A stretch of DNA of 64,000 nt from Oceanobacillus chungangensis (GTDB lineage Bacteria > Bacillota > Bacilli > Bacillales > Amphibacillaceae): NCBI RefSeq assembly GCF_003369565.1, contig NZ_PIOD01000006.1:186001-250000 (forward strand), written 5' to 3'. How positions within the stretch are numbered: position 1 is the stretch's first letter; every line of letters begins with the position of its first letter. The position numbers were made by a program, and so were the translations under genes. The notes under the pieces are model-generated. The model saw only the letters and a list, made by a program, of their open reading frames with translations, did no database searches and had not been told where the DNA came from. This document shows positions 45,733-55,547 of the stretch, piece by piece.

Positions 45733-46878
45733 ATGCGTACCGCAGAACTTAAACAAGAGATAATCGATTATTCAAAGAAAATCGGCATCGATAAAATTGG
45801 TTTTACAACGGCGGATGTCTTTGGTGAGCTAAAGGAACGATTAAGACGTCAACAAGAATTAAACTATCAATCTGGATTTGAAAAAGGTTCAGTAGAAGAA
45901 AGAACAGAGCCGGTACGATTGCTGCCAGAGGCACAATCGATTATCTCAATTGCGATTGCCTATCCTTCCAGAATGAAGGATGCGCCGAAAAGTACAAAGG
46001 AAGAGCGACGTGGTATCTTTGCGAGAGCTTCCTGGGGAATCGATTATCATGTTGTGCTGAAGGATCGCTTAGAGAAACTTGCAGCTTTTATAATGGAAAA
46101 GGTACCAGATGCAAAAAATAAAGTAATGGTTGATACTGGTGAACTTTCTGATCGGGCGGTTGCGGAACGTGCGGGTATTGGTTTTAGTGGTAAAAATACT
46201 TCAATCATTACACCTGAATTTGGATCGTTTGTCTATCTAGGAGAGTTGATTACCAATATCCCGTTTATTCCTGATGATCCGATTGAAGATAGCTGTGGTG
46301 ACTGTACGAAGTGTATGGATGCTTGCCCAACAGGTGCACTAATTCAAGGTGGACAGTTGAATGCCCAGCGCTGCATCGCCTTTCTAACACAAACGAAGGA
46401 TTTCCTTCCCGATGAATTCCGTACAAAGATTGGTAACCGTGTCTATGGCTGTGATACTTGCCAGCAGGTTTGTCCACGGAATAAGGGAATTGATTTTCAT
46501 ATACATCCAGAATTTGAACCAGAGCATGACATCGCGAAACCAAAATTAAAGCCAATGTTAAAAATGTCTAATCGTCATTTTAAGGAAACTTTTGGCCATA
46601 TCTCAGGTTCATGGCGCGGGAAAAAACCACTTCAGCGAAATGCATTAATCGCACTCGGTCATTACAAGGACAAGACAGCGGTTGAAGAAATGATTAATGT
46701 GATGCGCGATGACCCGAGACCTGTTATTCGTGGTACAGCAGCATGGTCCCTTGGGAAAATTGGGACAGAAGAAGCCTACGAAGCAATTCAAGCAGCGATG
46801 GAAAATGAGCAAGACGAGCAAGTATTATTTGAAATGAGAAAAGGCTTAGATTTTCAAGAAAGACAAACAGTAAATTAA
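45733..46878 (+). CDS. queG: Epoxyqueuosine reductase
   Basis: A 381-residue iron-sulphur, cobalamin-dependent enzyme for the last step of queuosine synthesis in tRNA. Two [4Fe-4S] motifs are visible: CGDCTKCMDACPTGAL and CDTCQQVCPRN, with a further Cys in RCIAF. A C-terminal HEAT-like repeat (residues about 300-360, with RGTAAWSLGKIG) is a common extension in Bacillus QueG. ATG 45733 has AAGGAG at 9 bases; ATG 45727 is too close to it. A repeat A fragment lies about 80 bases upstream. Confidence 0.94.
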   Translation: MRTAELKQEIIDYSKKIGIDKIGFTTADVFGELKERLRRQQELNYQSGFEKGSVEERTEPVRLLPEAQSIISIAIAYPSRMKDAPKSTKEERRGIFARASWGIDYHVVLKDRLEKLAAFIMEKVPDAKNKVMVDTGELSDRAVAERAGIGFSGKNTSIITPEFGSFVYLGELITNIPFIPDDPIEDSCGDCTKCMDACPTGALIQGGQLNAQRCIAFLTQTKDFLPDEFRTKIGNRVYGCDTCQQVCPRNKGIDFHIHPEFEPEHDIAKPKLKPMLKMSNRHFKETFGHISGSWRGKKPLQRNALIALGHYKDKTAVEEMINVMRDDPRPVIRGTAAWSLGKIGTEEAYEAIQAAMENEQDEQVLFEMRKGLDFQERQTVN

Positions 46879-46909
46879 ATAGAACGAAAAATTGAATTTA
46901 ATCCAAGCA

Positions 46910-46943
46910 CCTCTCCATATACTTGATATGGAGGGGATTTTTT
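46910..46943 (+). terminator. Terminator-like hairpin that contains the next gene's RBS
   Basis: CCTCTCCATAT ACTTG ATATGGAGGGG is followed by ATTTTTT and immediately by the ATG at 46944. The 3' arm of the stem is GGAGGGG, the ribosome binding site of the amidase gene. The hairpin could terminate queG transcripts and would hide that site in read-through RNA. Confidence 0.7.
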
Positions 46944-47792
46944 ATGGAAAAAATAAAAGCCTTTTGGTGGGATTTTTTTCATCAGGATCAAAACGAGGAA
47001 AGTTGGTGGAATCGAAAGAAAGCACTGTGGGAGAAGAGAGGAGCGGAGATTGTTCGCATCGAGGGAAAGGGCAGAATCTTTCGGAAGCTCAGTTTCGGCC
47101 GTGAGCAGCAAAAGCAATATTTATTTCATCTTACTTATTTAATAAAGCAGAATAACCATTTTCATTTAGAGGAACAGGTTATTCCGTATCAATTTACTAC
47201 CAATTTGAGAAATCAACTAATCGAACATAAAAAAATAGAAGAGAAGGGAGTAGAAGAAGGGAAGATTAACTTTCCGGAACGTGATATCGAAACAAATGAT
47301 GCACGTTTTTCATATAATCGCCTAGCAGCAGTTCAGTATGCAGAACGCTGGTGGAATAGCTACAACCCTAATTATCGTAAATTTACGGTTGATTGTACTA
47401 ATTTCATCTCACAATGTTTATTTGCTGGAGGGGTGCCAATGCATGGTGCAAGAGTTAGGGGGCGGGGTTGGTGGTATGGTGGGGATAACTGGAGCTACAG
47501 CTGGGCCGTTGCTCATTCCTTAAGGTGGTATTTAAGTGGTGCTGCACAAAGAATGCAGGCGAAAGAAATGATGCGTGCAGAAGAACTAATCCCAGGAGAT
47601 GTTATTTGCTATGATTTTCAAGGGGATGGCAGGTGGGATCATAATACGATTGTCGTTGCAAAGGATGCTTACGGGATGCCATTAGTGAATGCACATACGG
47701 ATAATAGCAGGCATCGTTACTGGTCCTACGAGGATTCAAGTGCATGGACACCAAATATTCAATATAAATTTTTTAGAATTGGCGGGGAGTAG
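46944..47792 (+). CDS. Amidase-domain protein (Amidase_6 type)
   Basis: A 282-residue protein. The N-terminal 115 residues are charged and unrecognised. Residues about 120-280 form a papain-like amidase domain seen in Bacillus proteins, with YNRLAAVQYAERWWNSYNP, the probable nucleophile Cys in VDCTNFISQCLFAGG, the WWYGGDNWSYSW region and the His in GRWDHNTIVVAKD. No signal peptide is present, so it may act in the cytosol or mother cell. The ribosome site GGAGGGG is in the hairpin at 46910. TrmL follows 46 bases later. Confidence 0.8.
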   Translation: MEKIKAFWWDFFHQDQNEESWWNRKKALWEKRGAEIVRIEGKGRIFRKLSFGREQQKQYLFHLTYLIKQNNHFHLEEQVIPYQFTTNLRNQLIEHKKIEEKGVEEGKINFPERDIETNDARFSYNRLAAVQYAERWWNSYNPNYRKFTVDCTNFISQCLFAGGVPMHGARVRGRGWWYGGDNWSYSWAVAHSLRWYLSGAAQRMQAKEMMRAEELIPGDVICYDFQGDGRWDHNTIVVAKDAYGMPLVNAHTDNSRHRYWSYEDSSAWTPNIQYKFFRIGGE

Positions 47793-47838
47793 TGGTATAC
47801 TATTAGTTGAATTGATAATGGTTAGGAGAATGAATAAA

Positions 47839-48312
47839 GTGAGTTTACATGTCGTATTATTTCAACCAGAGATTCCGGCTAATACTGGTAATATTGGAAG
47901 GACTTGTCTAGCAACTGATACTTCCTTGCATTTAATCCATCCACTTGGTTTTTCTACGGATGACAAGATGCTGCGTCGGGCTGGGTTAGATTATTGGAAA
48001 AATGTAGATGTTAAGGAATATGCTTCAATGGAAGAGTTATATCAACAATATCCAAATGGTGAATTTTATTATATTGAAAATTTCGGTACAAAACATTATA
48101 CCGATTATGATTTTAGCAATCATGAACAGGATATATTTTTTGTGTTCGGTAAAGAAACTACTGGGATACCGAAAGATTTATTAATTGGGAAAGAGGATAA
48201 ATGTCTCAGAATCCATATGAATGATAAAGTACGGTCACTTAACCTTTCAAACACCGCTGCAATCATCCTGTACGAAGCGCTTCGTCAACAAGGATTTCCA
48301 ACTCTTACGTAA
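47839..48312 (+). CDS. trmL: tRNA (cytidine/uridine-34 2'-O)-methyltransferase
   Basis: A 157-residue SPOUT-fold (trefoil-knot) methyltransferase modifying the wobble base of leucine tRNAs. The motifs are PEIPANTGNIGRTCLATD, FVFGKETTGIP and the knot segment VRSLNLSNTAAIILYEALRQ. GTG 47839 is chosen because AGGAGA lies 9 bases before it; ATG 47830 is too close. With queG upstream, two tRNA wobble-modification genes lie in one stretch with the amidase gene between them. Confidence 0.93.
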   Translation: MSLHVVLFQPEIPANTGNIGRTCLATDTSLHLIHPLGFSTDDKMLRRAGLDYWKNVDVKEYASMEELYQQYPNGEFYYIENFGTKHYTDYDFSNHEQDIFFVFGKETTGIPKDLLIGKEDKCLRIHMNDKVRSLNLSNTAAIILYEALRQQGFPTLT

Positions 48313-48421
48313 ACTAGAATGGTGTTTTATAAAAAATGCTTCTAGTAAATGAAGGATGATGTAGTAGTTGATATATTTTGTGATGTCGGTTCAATGCAAC
48401 TAACCTTTTATAAGACCTAAA

Positions 48422-48458
48422 AAGACCACCAAACTCGTTATTATTAGCTGGTGGTCTT
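48422..48458 (-). terminator. Terminator for the small minus-strand ORF
   Basis: AAGACCACCA/TGGTGGTCTT 10-bp stem. The T-tract (CTTTTTAGG) is on the minus strand, so it serves the 33-codon ORF rather than trmL. Confidence 0.65.
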
Positions 48459-48489
48459 CTGCATATTAAGCATAAAAATATAGATTCTG

Positions 48490-48591
48490 TTATTGATTTT
48501 TCTTAGGCACTCCTGGTTTTGCTTCATAGCCAGCAGTAAAGTCAGCAATGATAAATGTAATAATGACGCCAAATATTAACGCTAGTTTCAT
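48490..48591 (-). CDS. 33-residue membrane-associated peptide (hypothetical)
   Basis: From ATG at 48591 leftward, 33 codons end in TAA at 48490. The product is MKLALIFGVIITFIIADFT (one hydrophobic helix) followed by a polar tail ending KPGVPKKNQ. GGGAGGA lies 7 bases before the start, and a minus-strand terminator lies 32 bases after the stop. I know no family. The control signals on both sides argue that it is expressed, but coding is not proven. Confidence 0.5.
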   Translation of the reverse strand: MKLALIFGVIITFIIADFTAGYEAKPGVPKKNQ

Positions 48592-48759
48592 CCGTAAATC
48601 CTCCCTCATATCAATATGTACCAATGAGCATATTTACCAATAATAACCCCATTATAACTAATAATAGTCATAAAAGAAACAGATAAATATGAAAATTGCG
48701 CTTGAATTGAGATAAATGGCATAGAGAAAGATTAGAATAATTCTTTTCTTATACAAATA

Positions 48760-48788
48760 TTGAACACTATCTGAAAATAAGGTATATT
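48760..48788 (+). promoter_or_regulatory. Sigma-A promoter of odhAB
   Basis: TTGAAC, 17-base spacer, TATATT, 83 bases before the odhA start. Confidence 0.6.
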
Positions 48789-48871
48789 AGAATGTGTAGG
48801 GGCAGTCTATAATATTGATACAAATATTAACCGTTTACATAACGGGAAATGACATTATGGAGGTAGACATC

Positions 48872-51748
48872 GTGGTAGTAGAATTTGGAGAATCTACTAA
48901 AAGATTCTGGGAACAGTTTTATGGACCGAATAAAGGGTATATTGAACAGCAATATGATTTATACAAACAGAATCCAGACTCTGTTGAGGCTTCAATCAAA
49001 GAAATTTTTGATACATATGGTGCGCCTGTATGGATGAATCAAAACCATATTGTCCAAAATACTTCCGGAATACTAGACACATTAACAATGCATACTGCAA
49101 AAAAGCTCTCCTCAGCATTGAAACTTGTTGAGGCTATTCGTCGTTTTGGTCACCTTACTGCAGATATCTATCCAGTCGGTAATTATAAGGATTCGGGCGA
49201 AACGAAATCACTTGATCCTGAATCATTTGGATTAAGTGAAGAAGATTTAAGGAGTATTCCAGCTGGATGGATTTGGGAGAACGCACCTGGGGATGTTGAG
49301 AATGGTCTGGATGTTGTTAATACATTAAAGAAATATTATACAGGTACAATTACCTTTGAGTATGATCACGTAAATAATGATGAAGAACGTACATGGTTAT
49401 TTGAATTGATTGAATCAGGAAGGGCTCGACTAGAAATATCACCTGATGTTCGTAAACGGATATTAGAGCGTTTGGCGCATGTAGAAGGCTTTGAGGACTT
49501 CTTACAGAAAACCTTTGTTGGACAGAAACGATTTTCAATCCAAGGATTAGAAGCAATGGTGCCGATGTTGGATCAAATCGTGAATGATGCAATTTCTGAT
49601 AAAGTGGAAAATATTATGATGGGAATGGCACACCGAGGTCGTTTGGCTGTACTTGCTCATGTTTTAGGAAAGCCATATGATCGAATCTTTTCTGAATTCC
49701 ATAGTTCGCCGAACAAGGAATTAATTCCTTCAGAAGGTTCGAGGGGCATTAATTATGGCTGGACTGGGGATGTTAAATATCACTTCGGGGCTAAAAGAGA
49801 AGTGAAAGAAGGCGATGAAACGACAAGGATAACACTTGCACATAACCCATCCCACTTGGAATTCGTAAATCCAGTTGTAGAAGGATTTACACGAGCGGCC
49901 CAAGATGATCGTTCCAAGAGGGGAAATCCAGTCAGAGATGTAAATAAAGCGTTTTGTGTTGTAATTCATGGTGACGCAGCATTTATCGGTGAAGGTGTTG
50001 TTGCTGAAACATTGAATCTTAGCGGATTACCAGGCTACAATACTGGAGGAACCGTCCATATTATCGCGAACAACCTATTAGGTTATACAACCGATAGAGA
50101 GGATGGTCGTTCGACTCGGTATGCAAGTGACATGGCTAAAGGATTTGAAATTCCGATTATTCGCGTAAATGCAGATGATCCTATTTCATGCATTTCGGCA
50201 ATTAAGATTGCATATGAATACCGGAAGAAATTCAATAAGGATTTTCTTATCGATCTTGTTGGCTATCGCAGGTTTGGTCATAATGAAATGGATGAACCTC
50301 GTACAACACAGCCGAAGCTTTACCAAGAAATTGATAATCATCCAACAGTGACAGAAGTGTTTGCAAAAGCACTAGAGGAACGAAATATCATCGGTGCAGA
50401 TTATTTGAATGAGGTAAAAGAAAGTATCGAGAAGGAATTACGTGATATTTTTACGAATATGCAGGAAAATGATACCGTTGAAACTGAGGTCCTGAATATG
50501 CCGAAAGAGCTATTGGGAGATCTTGATATATATGAAACAGCAGTAGATTTAGAATCATTAAAAGCTTTAAATGAAGGTCTGCTAAAACGCCCTGAAGGAT
50601 TTAATGGTTTCAGAAAAACGGAGAAAATTCTAAAACGTCGAGAAGCTGCGTTTGAAGAGGGGAATAAAGCGGACTGGGGTACAGGAGAAGCATTGGCATA
50701 TGCATCGATTATTAAAGATGGCGTACCAATTCGCTTCACTGGACAAGATTCAGAACGTGGTACATTTGCACATAGGCATGCTGTCCTCAATGATATTGAA
50801 ACAGGAGAAAAATATTCACCATTTCATGGATTAGAGGAAGCAAATGCTTCATTTGAAATACGTAATAGTCCTTTATCAGAGGTAGCTGTATTAGGATTTG
50901 AGTATGGCTATAGTATTCAGTCTCCGGAAACCTTAGTAATTTGGGAGGCGCAATTTGGTGATTTCGCAAATGTTGCGCAAATAATCTTTGACCAATTTAT
51001 TGGTGCTGCAAGAGCGAAATGGGGAGATAAATCAAATCTGATTGTTCTATTACCACATGGATACGAAGGGCAAGGACCAGAGCATTCTAGTGGTAGACTG
51101 GAAAGATATTTACAAATGGCTGCGGAGAATAATCTGATTATTACCTATCCTTCATCATCTGCCCAGTTTTTCCATTTGCTTCGCAGACAGGCGGCTATGG
51201 GGGGGCATGATGAGGCAAGACCATTGGTTGTAATGACACCAAAGAGCAGTCTCATTCGAAATCAACGCGTTGCGTCAGCAGCAGAAGAATTTACTGAAGG
51301 AAAGTTTGAACCATTAAAGAATCAACCGAACCTAGAAATTAATAAGGAAAGTGCGAAACGGTTATTAATTGGTAGTGGTAAAATAATGGTTGAGATTGAA
51401 GAAGCAATTGAAGACTCAGCAGAAAATTATGATTGGTTACGTGCATTACGTCTTGAACAAATTTATCCGTTTCCTAAAGAGGAATTAGAAAAGGTAATGA
51501 ATGAATTACCTAATATTGAAGAAATTGTTTGGGTACAAGAAGAACCGAAAAATATGGGTGCATGGGATTTTGTGGAAAATTATTTACAGGAGCTTTTAAA
51601 AGAAGGGCAGAAATTGCGTTATATTGGGCGTCCAGACCGGTCAGCTCCTGCTACGGGCTTACCTAATGTCCATAAATATGAACAAAATCTAATTATACAA
51701 CAATCAATCAAGTTTTCAGAAGGGGGAAATTCAAGTGCAGGAAATTAA
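48872..51748 (+). CDS. odhA: 2-oxoglutarate dehydrogenase E1 component
   Basis: A 958-residue thiamine-diphosphate dehydrogenase of the TCA cycle, decarboxylating 2-oxoglutarate and passing succinyl to the E2 lipoyl group. The active-site region [19 protein letters not shown], ThDP-binding [18 protein letters not shown] and the transketolase-like [24 protein letters not shown] are present. The N-terminal [20 protein letters not shown] resembles the E2-binding segment. GTG 48872 has GGAGG at 8 bases; the longer frame from 48815 does not. It overlaps odhB by 14 bases. Confidence 0.96.
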   Translation: MVVEFGESTKRFWEQFYGPNKGYIEQQYDLYKQNPDSVEASIKEIFDTYGAPVWMNQNHIVQNTSGILDTLTMHTAKKLSSALKLVEAIRRFGHLTADIYPVGNYKDSGETKSLDPESFGLSEEDLRSIPAGWIWENAPGDVENGLDVVNTLKKYYTGTITFEYDHVNNDEERTWLFELIESGRARLEISPDVRKRILERLAHVEGFEDFLQKTFVGQKRFSIQGLEAMVPMLDQIVNDAISDKVENIMMGMAHRGRLAVLAHVLGKPYDRIFSEFHSSPNKELIPSEGSRGINYGWTGDVKYHFGAKREVKEGDETTRITLAHNPSHLEFVNPVVEGFTRAAQDDRSKRGNPVRDVNKAFCVVIHGDAAFIGEGVVAETLNLSGLPGYNTGGTVHIIANNLLGYTTDREDGRSTRYASDMAKGFEIPIIRVNADDPISCISAIKIAYEYRKKFNKDFLIDLVGYRRFGHNEMDEPRTTQPKLYQEIDNHPTVTEVFAKALEERNIIGADYLNEVKESIEKELRDIFTNMQENDTVETEVLNMPKELLGDLDIYETAVDLESLKALNEGLLKRPEGFNGFRKTEKILKRREAAFEEGNKADWGTGEALAYASIIKDGVPIRFTGQDSERGTFAHRHAVLNDIETGEKYSPFHGLEEANASFEIRNSPLSEVAVLGFEYGYSIQSPETLVIWEAQFGDFANVAQIIFDQFIGAARAKWGDKSNLIVLLPHGYEGQGPEHSSGRLERYLQMAAENNLIITYPSSSAQFFHLLRRQAAMGGHDEARPLVVMTPKSSLIRNQRVASAAEEFTEGKFEPLKNQPNLEINKESAKRLLIGSGKIMVEIEEAIEDSAENYDWLRALRLEQIYPFPKEELEKVMNELPNIEEIVWVQEEPKNMGAWDFVENYLQELLKEGQKLRYIGRPDRSAPATGLPNVHKYEQNLIIQQSIKFSEGGNSSAGN

Positions 51749-53006
51749 AGTACCAGAACTCGCAGAATCGATAACAGAAGGTACAATTGCAGAATGGTTA
51801 GTTCAAAAGGGAGATAAGGTCGAAAAGGGTGACGCAATCGTTGAACTTGAAACAGATAAAGTTAACGTGGAAGTGAATTCTGATTTTGCGGGTGTCATTA
51901 TGGAAATAATTCAAGGAGAAGGTGAGGATGTTCAAGTTGGTGATGTCATAGCAAAGCTTGATGAAAATGGAACATCCGGTAGCGAATCTTCAGAGAATGA
52001 TCCAGAACCAGCAAAAGCAGAAGTTGTAAAAGAATCTCCTGCTTCTGATGCAAAAGAAGAAATAGTGAAAGAAACTGAAAAACAAGAAGATAGTGCAACT
52101 AAAGGTGATGTTATCGCCACGCCAGCAGCAAGAAAGCGTGCACGTGAGCTTAATATTGATTTAAGTGCAATTAGCCCACGTGATCCACTTGGTCGCGTTC
52201 GTCCAGATGATGTAGAAGCACATGCTTCAGTTGCTAATAATAAAAATGAACCGAAGCAAGCGAAAAAAGAAGAAGCAAGCAACCCAGAGCGTAAAGAATT
52301 TGAAAAGCCCGTAGAACGCGTGAAAATGACACGTCGCCGTCAAACAATCGCGAAAAATCTAGTAAATGTACAACAAGAGGCTGCAATGCTCACAACCTTT
52401 AATGAAGTAGATATGTCAGCAATTATGAAACTGCGCAGTGAGAGAAAAGAGAATTTCATCAAAAAACATGGTGTGAAGCTTGGCTTCATGTCCTTCTTTA
52501 CAAAAGCAGTTGTTGGTGCGCTGAAAGAATTCCCGCTTCTTAATGCAGAAATTCAAGGTTCGGAGCTTGTTATAAAGAAATTCTATGACATTGGGATTGC
52601 AGTTTCAACGGATGATGGTTTAGTTGTCCCAGTAGTACGTGATGCTGATCGCCTTACATTCGCGGGGGTTGAGAAAGAAATAGCTAACCTTGGTGAAAAG
52701 GCACGTGATAATAAACTAGCATTAGGTGATTTACAAGGTGGATCATTTACGATTACAAATGGTGGTACATTCGGATCCATGATGTCTACACCAATTTTAA
52801 ATGCACCTCAGGTTGGCATTCTTGGAATGCATAATATTGTGAAGCGTGCAGTTGTCATGCCAGATGACACTATTGAAGTGCGTCCGATGATGTACTTGGC
52901 AGTTTCCTATGATCATCGGATTGTTGATGGAAAAGAAGCAGTTAGTTTCCTAGTACGGATCAAACAGATGCTGGAAGACCCTACTGATTTATTATTAGAA
53001 GGTTAA
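51735..53006 (+). CDS. odhB: 2-oxoglutarate dehydrogenase E2 (dihydrolipoyl succinyltransferase)
   Basis: A 423-residue E2 core protein. One lipoyl domain (residues 1-76, lipoyl Lys in [11 protein letters not shown]), an acidic Glu/Lys/Ser linker, a peripheral-subunit-binding domain ([20 protein letters not shown]) and the acyltransferase domain follow, ending with the active site [14 protein letters not shown] 51735 follows AAGGGGG inside odhA. The E3 gene (lpd) is not in this operon and must be elsewhere, as in B. subtilis. Confidence 0.96.
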   Translation: MQEIKVPELAESITEGTIAEWLVQKGDKVEKGDAIVELETDKVNVEVNSDFAGVIMEIIQGEGEDVQVGDVIAKLDENGTSGSESSENDPEPAKAEVVKESPASDAKEEIVKETEKQEDSATKGDVIATPAARKRARELNIDLSAISPRDPLGRVRPDDVEAHASVANNKNEPKQAKKEEASNPERKEFEKPVERVKMTRRRQTIAKNLVNVQQEAAMLTTFNEVDMSAIMKLRSERKENFIKKHGVKLGFMSFFTKAVVGALKEFPLLNAEIQGSELVIKKFYDIGIAVSTDDGLVVPVVRDADRLTFAGVEKEIANLGEKARDNKLALGDLQGGSFTITNGGTFGSMMSTPILNAPQVGILGMHNIVKRAVVMPDDTIEVRPMMYLAVSYDHRIVDGKEAVSFLVRIKQMLEDPTDLLLEG

Positions 53007-53021
53007 TAAATAACGAATATG

Positions 53022-53070
53022 ATAGAACCTCAATTTGTAAGTTATCGAATTGAGGTTCTATTCTTTTTTT
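53022..53070 (+). terminator. Terminator of odhAB
   Basis: ATAGAACCTCAATT/AATTGAGGTTCTAT, a 14-bp stem, then TCTTTTTTTT. Confidence 0.93.
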
Positions 53071-53326
53071 TTGAATTAATCAACAATTATGGAGGATATA
53101 TCAGGATACAGCTCGATAAATCAGGAATCAGGACTGTATATCTTGATCCAGCACGGGAAAACATGAATCACGTCCACGCAATCATGATTCAATGAATATG
53201 CTTTTAACGAAAAGGGATTTCTAACCTTAAAATGCAAAAGTATTTCTTGATTTTAGAATTCCTTCATTGCAAAACAGAATAAAAACGAATAATATATATA
53301 AGGTTGATTATTTAAATTCGGAAAGT

Positions 53327-54628
53327 ATGGTGTTTAATGTGAAGGAATTCTTTAAATTAAAAGAAAATAATACGAATATCCGAACAGAACTTTTCGCAGG
53401 GCTAACGACATTTATGACAATGGTATATATTGTATTTGTGAACCCTGCAATATTGTCTAGTGCGGGTCTACCTTTTGACCAAGTATTTATGGCGACTGTT
53501 ATTTCGGCTATTATAGGATCATTAATAATGGGACTATTTGCTAATTATCCGATTGCGATTGCACCAGGTATGGGCTTAAATGCATATTTTGCTAGTGTAG
53601 TTGCCACACAAGGTCTTTCCTATCAGGTTGTTTTAGGAGCGGTATTTCTAGCAGGGATACTCTTCTTATTATTAAGTTTAACTAAATTACGGGAATTACT
53701 CATACAGTCGATTCCTGCATCACTTAAGTACGGAATTACTGCTGGAATCGGCTTATTTATTGCCTTTGTTGGATTAAGAAATTCAGGTTTAATCGTGCCG
53801 AATGAAGCGAATATGGTTGGTTTAGGTGATATAACGGATCCGATGATAGTTCTAACGATAGTGGGACTTTTTATTACATTAATCCTTTACGTGTTAAAAA
53901 TAAAAGGAGCTTTATTTTTCGGTATGCTTCTCACAGCAATTATTGCTCTCTTCACGGGACAACTGAGCTATGAAGGTATTGTCTCAGCACCACCATCTCC
54001 TGTGTTCTTTGATATAGATATTGCCGGTGTATTCACAAATGGACTCTATACGGTAATTATTGCCTTTCTATTAGTTACTTTATTTGATACAACTGGAACT
54101 ATGATCGGTGTTGCAGAGCAGGCGGGATTCTTGAAGGATGGAAAAATGCCACGTGCAAAACAGGCATTACTAGCAGATGCGACAGCGACTACAGTAGGTT
54201 CAATGTTTGGGACAAGTCCATCTACAGCATTTATTGAGTCTACATCAGGTGTTGCAGCTGGTGGTAGAACGGGATTAACATCTGTTGTTGTTGCAGTCCT
54301 ATTCGGGCTATCGCTTTTCTTTACGCCAATTATCAGTGTTGTAGCTAATGTGCCAGCGATTACGGCTCCAGTACTAATTATTGTAGGTAGTTTTATGATG
54401 CAAGGCTTAGCAAAAATTAATTGGAAAGCATTTGATGAAGCATTTCCAGCTTTTATCGTGATCCTGTTGATGCCTCTTACTTCTAGTATAGCAACTGGGA
54501 TTTCAGTTGGGTTTATCACATATCCAATATTAAAATTAGTATCTGGTAAAGGTAAGGAAGTGCACTGGGTACTGTATGTTTTTGCACTCATCTTTATCAT
54601 TCAAATGATATTCTTTCCGATGAGTTAA
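53327..54628 (+). CDS. pbuG: Guanine/hypoxanthine permease (PbuG/AzgA family)
   Basis: A 433-residue purine permease with about 12 membrane segments. AzgA-family signatures are ELFAGLTTFMTMVYIVFVNP, GMGLNAYFA, FDTTGTMIGVAEQAG and GTSPSTAFIESTSGVAAGGRTG. It imports hypoxanthine, guanine or adenine with protons; PbuG and PbuO types cannot be separated by eye. No purine riboswitch is found in the 320 bases upstream, unlike B. subtilis pbuG. The start is uncertain: ATG 53327 (GGAAAG upstream) or GTG 53339. The 53071-53326 gap shows no gene. Confidence 0.9.
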   Translation: MVFNVKEFFKLKENNTNIRTELFAGLTTFMTMVYIVFVNPAILSSAGLPFDQVFMATVISAIIGSLIMGLFANYPIAIAPGMGLNAYFASVVATQGLSYQVVLGAVFLAGILFLLLSLTKLRELLIQSIPASLKYGITAGIGLFIAFVGLRNSGLIVPNEANMVGLGDITDPMIVLTIVGLFITLILYVLKIKGALFFGMLLTAIIALFTGQLSYEGIVSAPPSPVFFDIDIAGVFTNGLYTVIIAFLLVTLFDTTGTMIGVAEQAGFLKDGKMPRAKQALLADATATTVGSMFGTSPSTAFIESTSGVAAGGRTGLTSVVVAVLFGLSLFFTPIISVVANVPAITAPVLIIVGSFMMQGLAKINWKAFDEAFPAFIVILLMPLTSSIATGISVGFITYPILKLVSGKGKEVHWVLYVFALIFIIQMIFFPMS

Positions 54629-54792
54629 AAGAACTATGTAGCAGAAGTATAAGCTTCTCAATTCATGGGTGGATTTATTTTAGCACATTGATAGAAAGAG
54701 CCTATGATAAACTCCATAAAAATAGGGTATAACTAAACTATATTATATAATAATTGGATTTACTTGTTCGAAATATAAGGGAGGCTAAATGC

Positions 54793-55509
54793 TTGGGTAT
54801 TGTACTAGGAGTACTTGCGATAATCGTGACATTAGGAATTTCATATTTAATGTCAAATGACAAGAAAAATGTAAACTTTAAGAGTCTTGGAATTATGCTA
54901 GTATTGCAGCTTCTAATTACATGGTTTATGTTTTCCACGACGATTGGACAAGTAATTATTAATGGTATTTCTGCTTTATTCAATAAATTAATTGAGTTTG
55001 GTAGAGCGGGGATAGACTTTATCCTTGGAGGAATCGAAGTTGGAGAAGGCGGCGTTTTCTTCTTCAATGTATTACTATTAATTATCTTTTTTGCAACGTT
55101 ACTATCTGTGCTAACGTATTTAAAGATCCTGCCATTTATTATTAAATATTTAGGTGGACTAGTTTCAAAAGTTACAGGATTACCTAAGATAGAATCTTTT
55201 AATGGAGTGAATAGTATTTTCTTTGGTCAGTCTGAAGCATTAATTGCAATCCGCTCCCAGTTTCATCATTTAACTGCAAACCGATTATTTATCGTAAGTG
55301 CGTCGGCAATGAACTCAAAAACAGTTGGGATCTTAACAGTATTCTTAACTAGCTTTGCAAACTTTTCTTCGATTGGTATTATGGCGGGAACAGTAAAGGG
55401 TATTGACGACAAGAAGGCTGCGATAGTATCACGATTTGGGCTTAAGCTGTTGATTAGTGGAATCTTAACATCGATATTATCTGCAACAGTAGTAGGGCTT
55501 TTCTTATAG
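54793..55509 (+). pseudogene. nupC: NupC-type nucleoside transporter with a large internal in-frame deletion
   Basis: 238 residues against about 390-400 for NupC. The N-terminal third (SYLMSNDKKNVNFKSLGIML, FFNVLLLIIFFATLL, SFNGVNSIFFGQSEALIAI, ANRLFIVSASAMNS) runs directly into the C-terminal end (KTVGILTVFLTSFANFSSIGI, RFGLKLLISGILTSILSATVVGLF). About 150 central residues, holding several membrane helices and part of the nucleoside site, are missing without a frameshift. TTG 54793 follows AAGGGAGG; the ATG at 54789 is out of frame. Transport activity is unlikely. It could be a recent deletion or, less likely, a small folded relic with another role. Confidence 0.75.
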
Positions 55510-55519
55510 GGTAGATTAA

Positions 55520-55547
55520 AAGTGAGGGGAAGTTATGCCCCTCACTT
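55520..55547. terminator. Bidirectional terminator between nupC remnant and MATE gene
   Basis: AAGTGAGGGG AAGTTATG CCCCTCACTT. The MATE stop codon (complement of 55542-55544) lies inside the stem. Confidence 0.88.

Noticed and set aside
53071-53326. Purine riboswitch before the PbuG-like permease
   Set aside because: The junction sequences (TATAATC...ATATGG, GTTTCTACC) are absent; only the copy before xpt is real.
54046-54600. 184-codon minus-strand frame inside the purine permease gene
   Set aside because: It is the shadow of a membrane-protein frame with no start signals or family resemblance.
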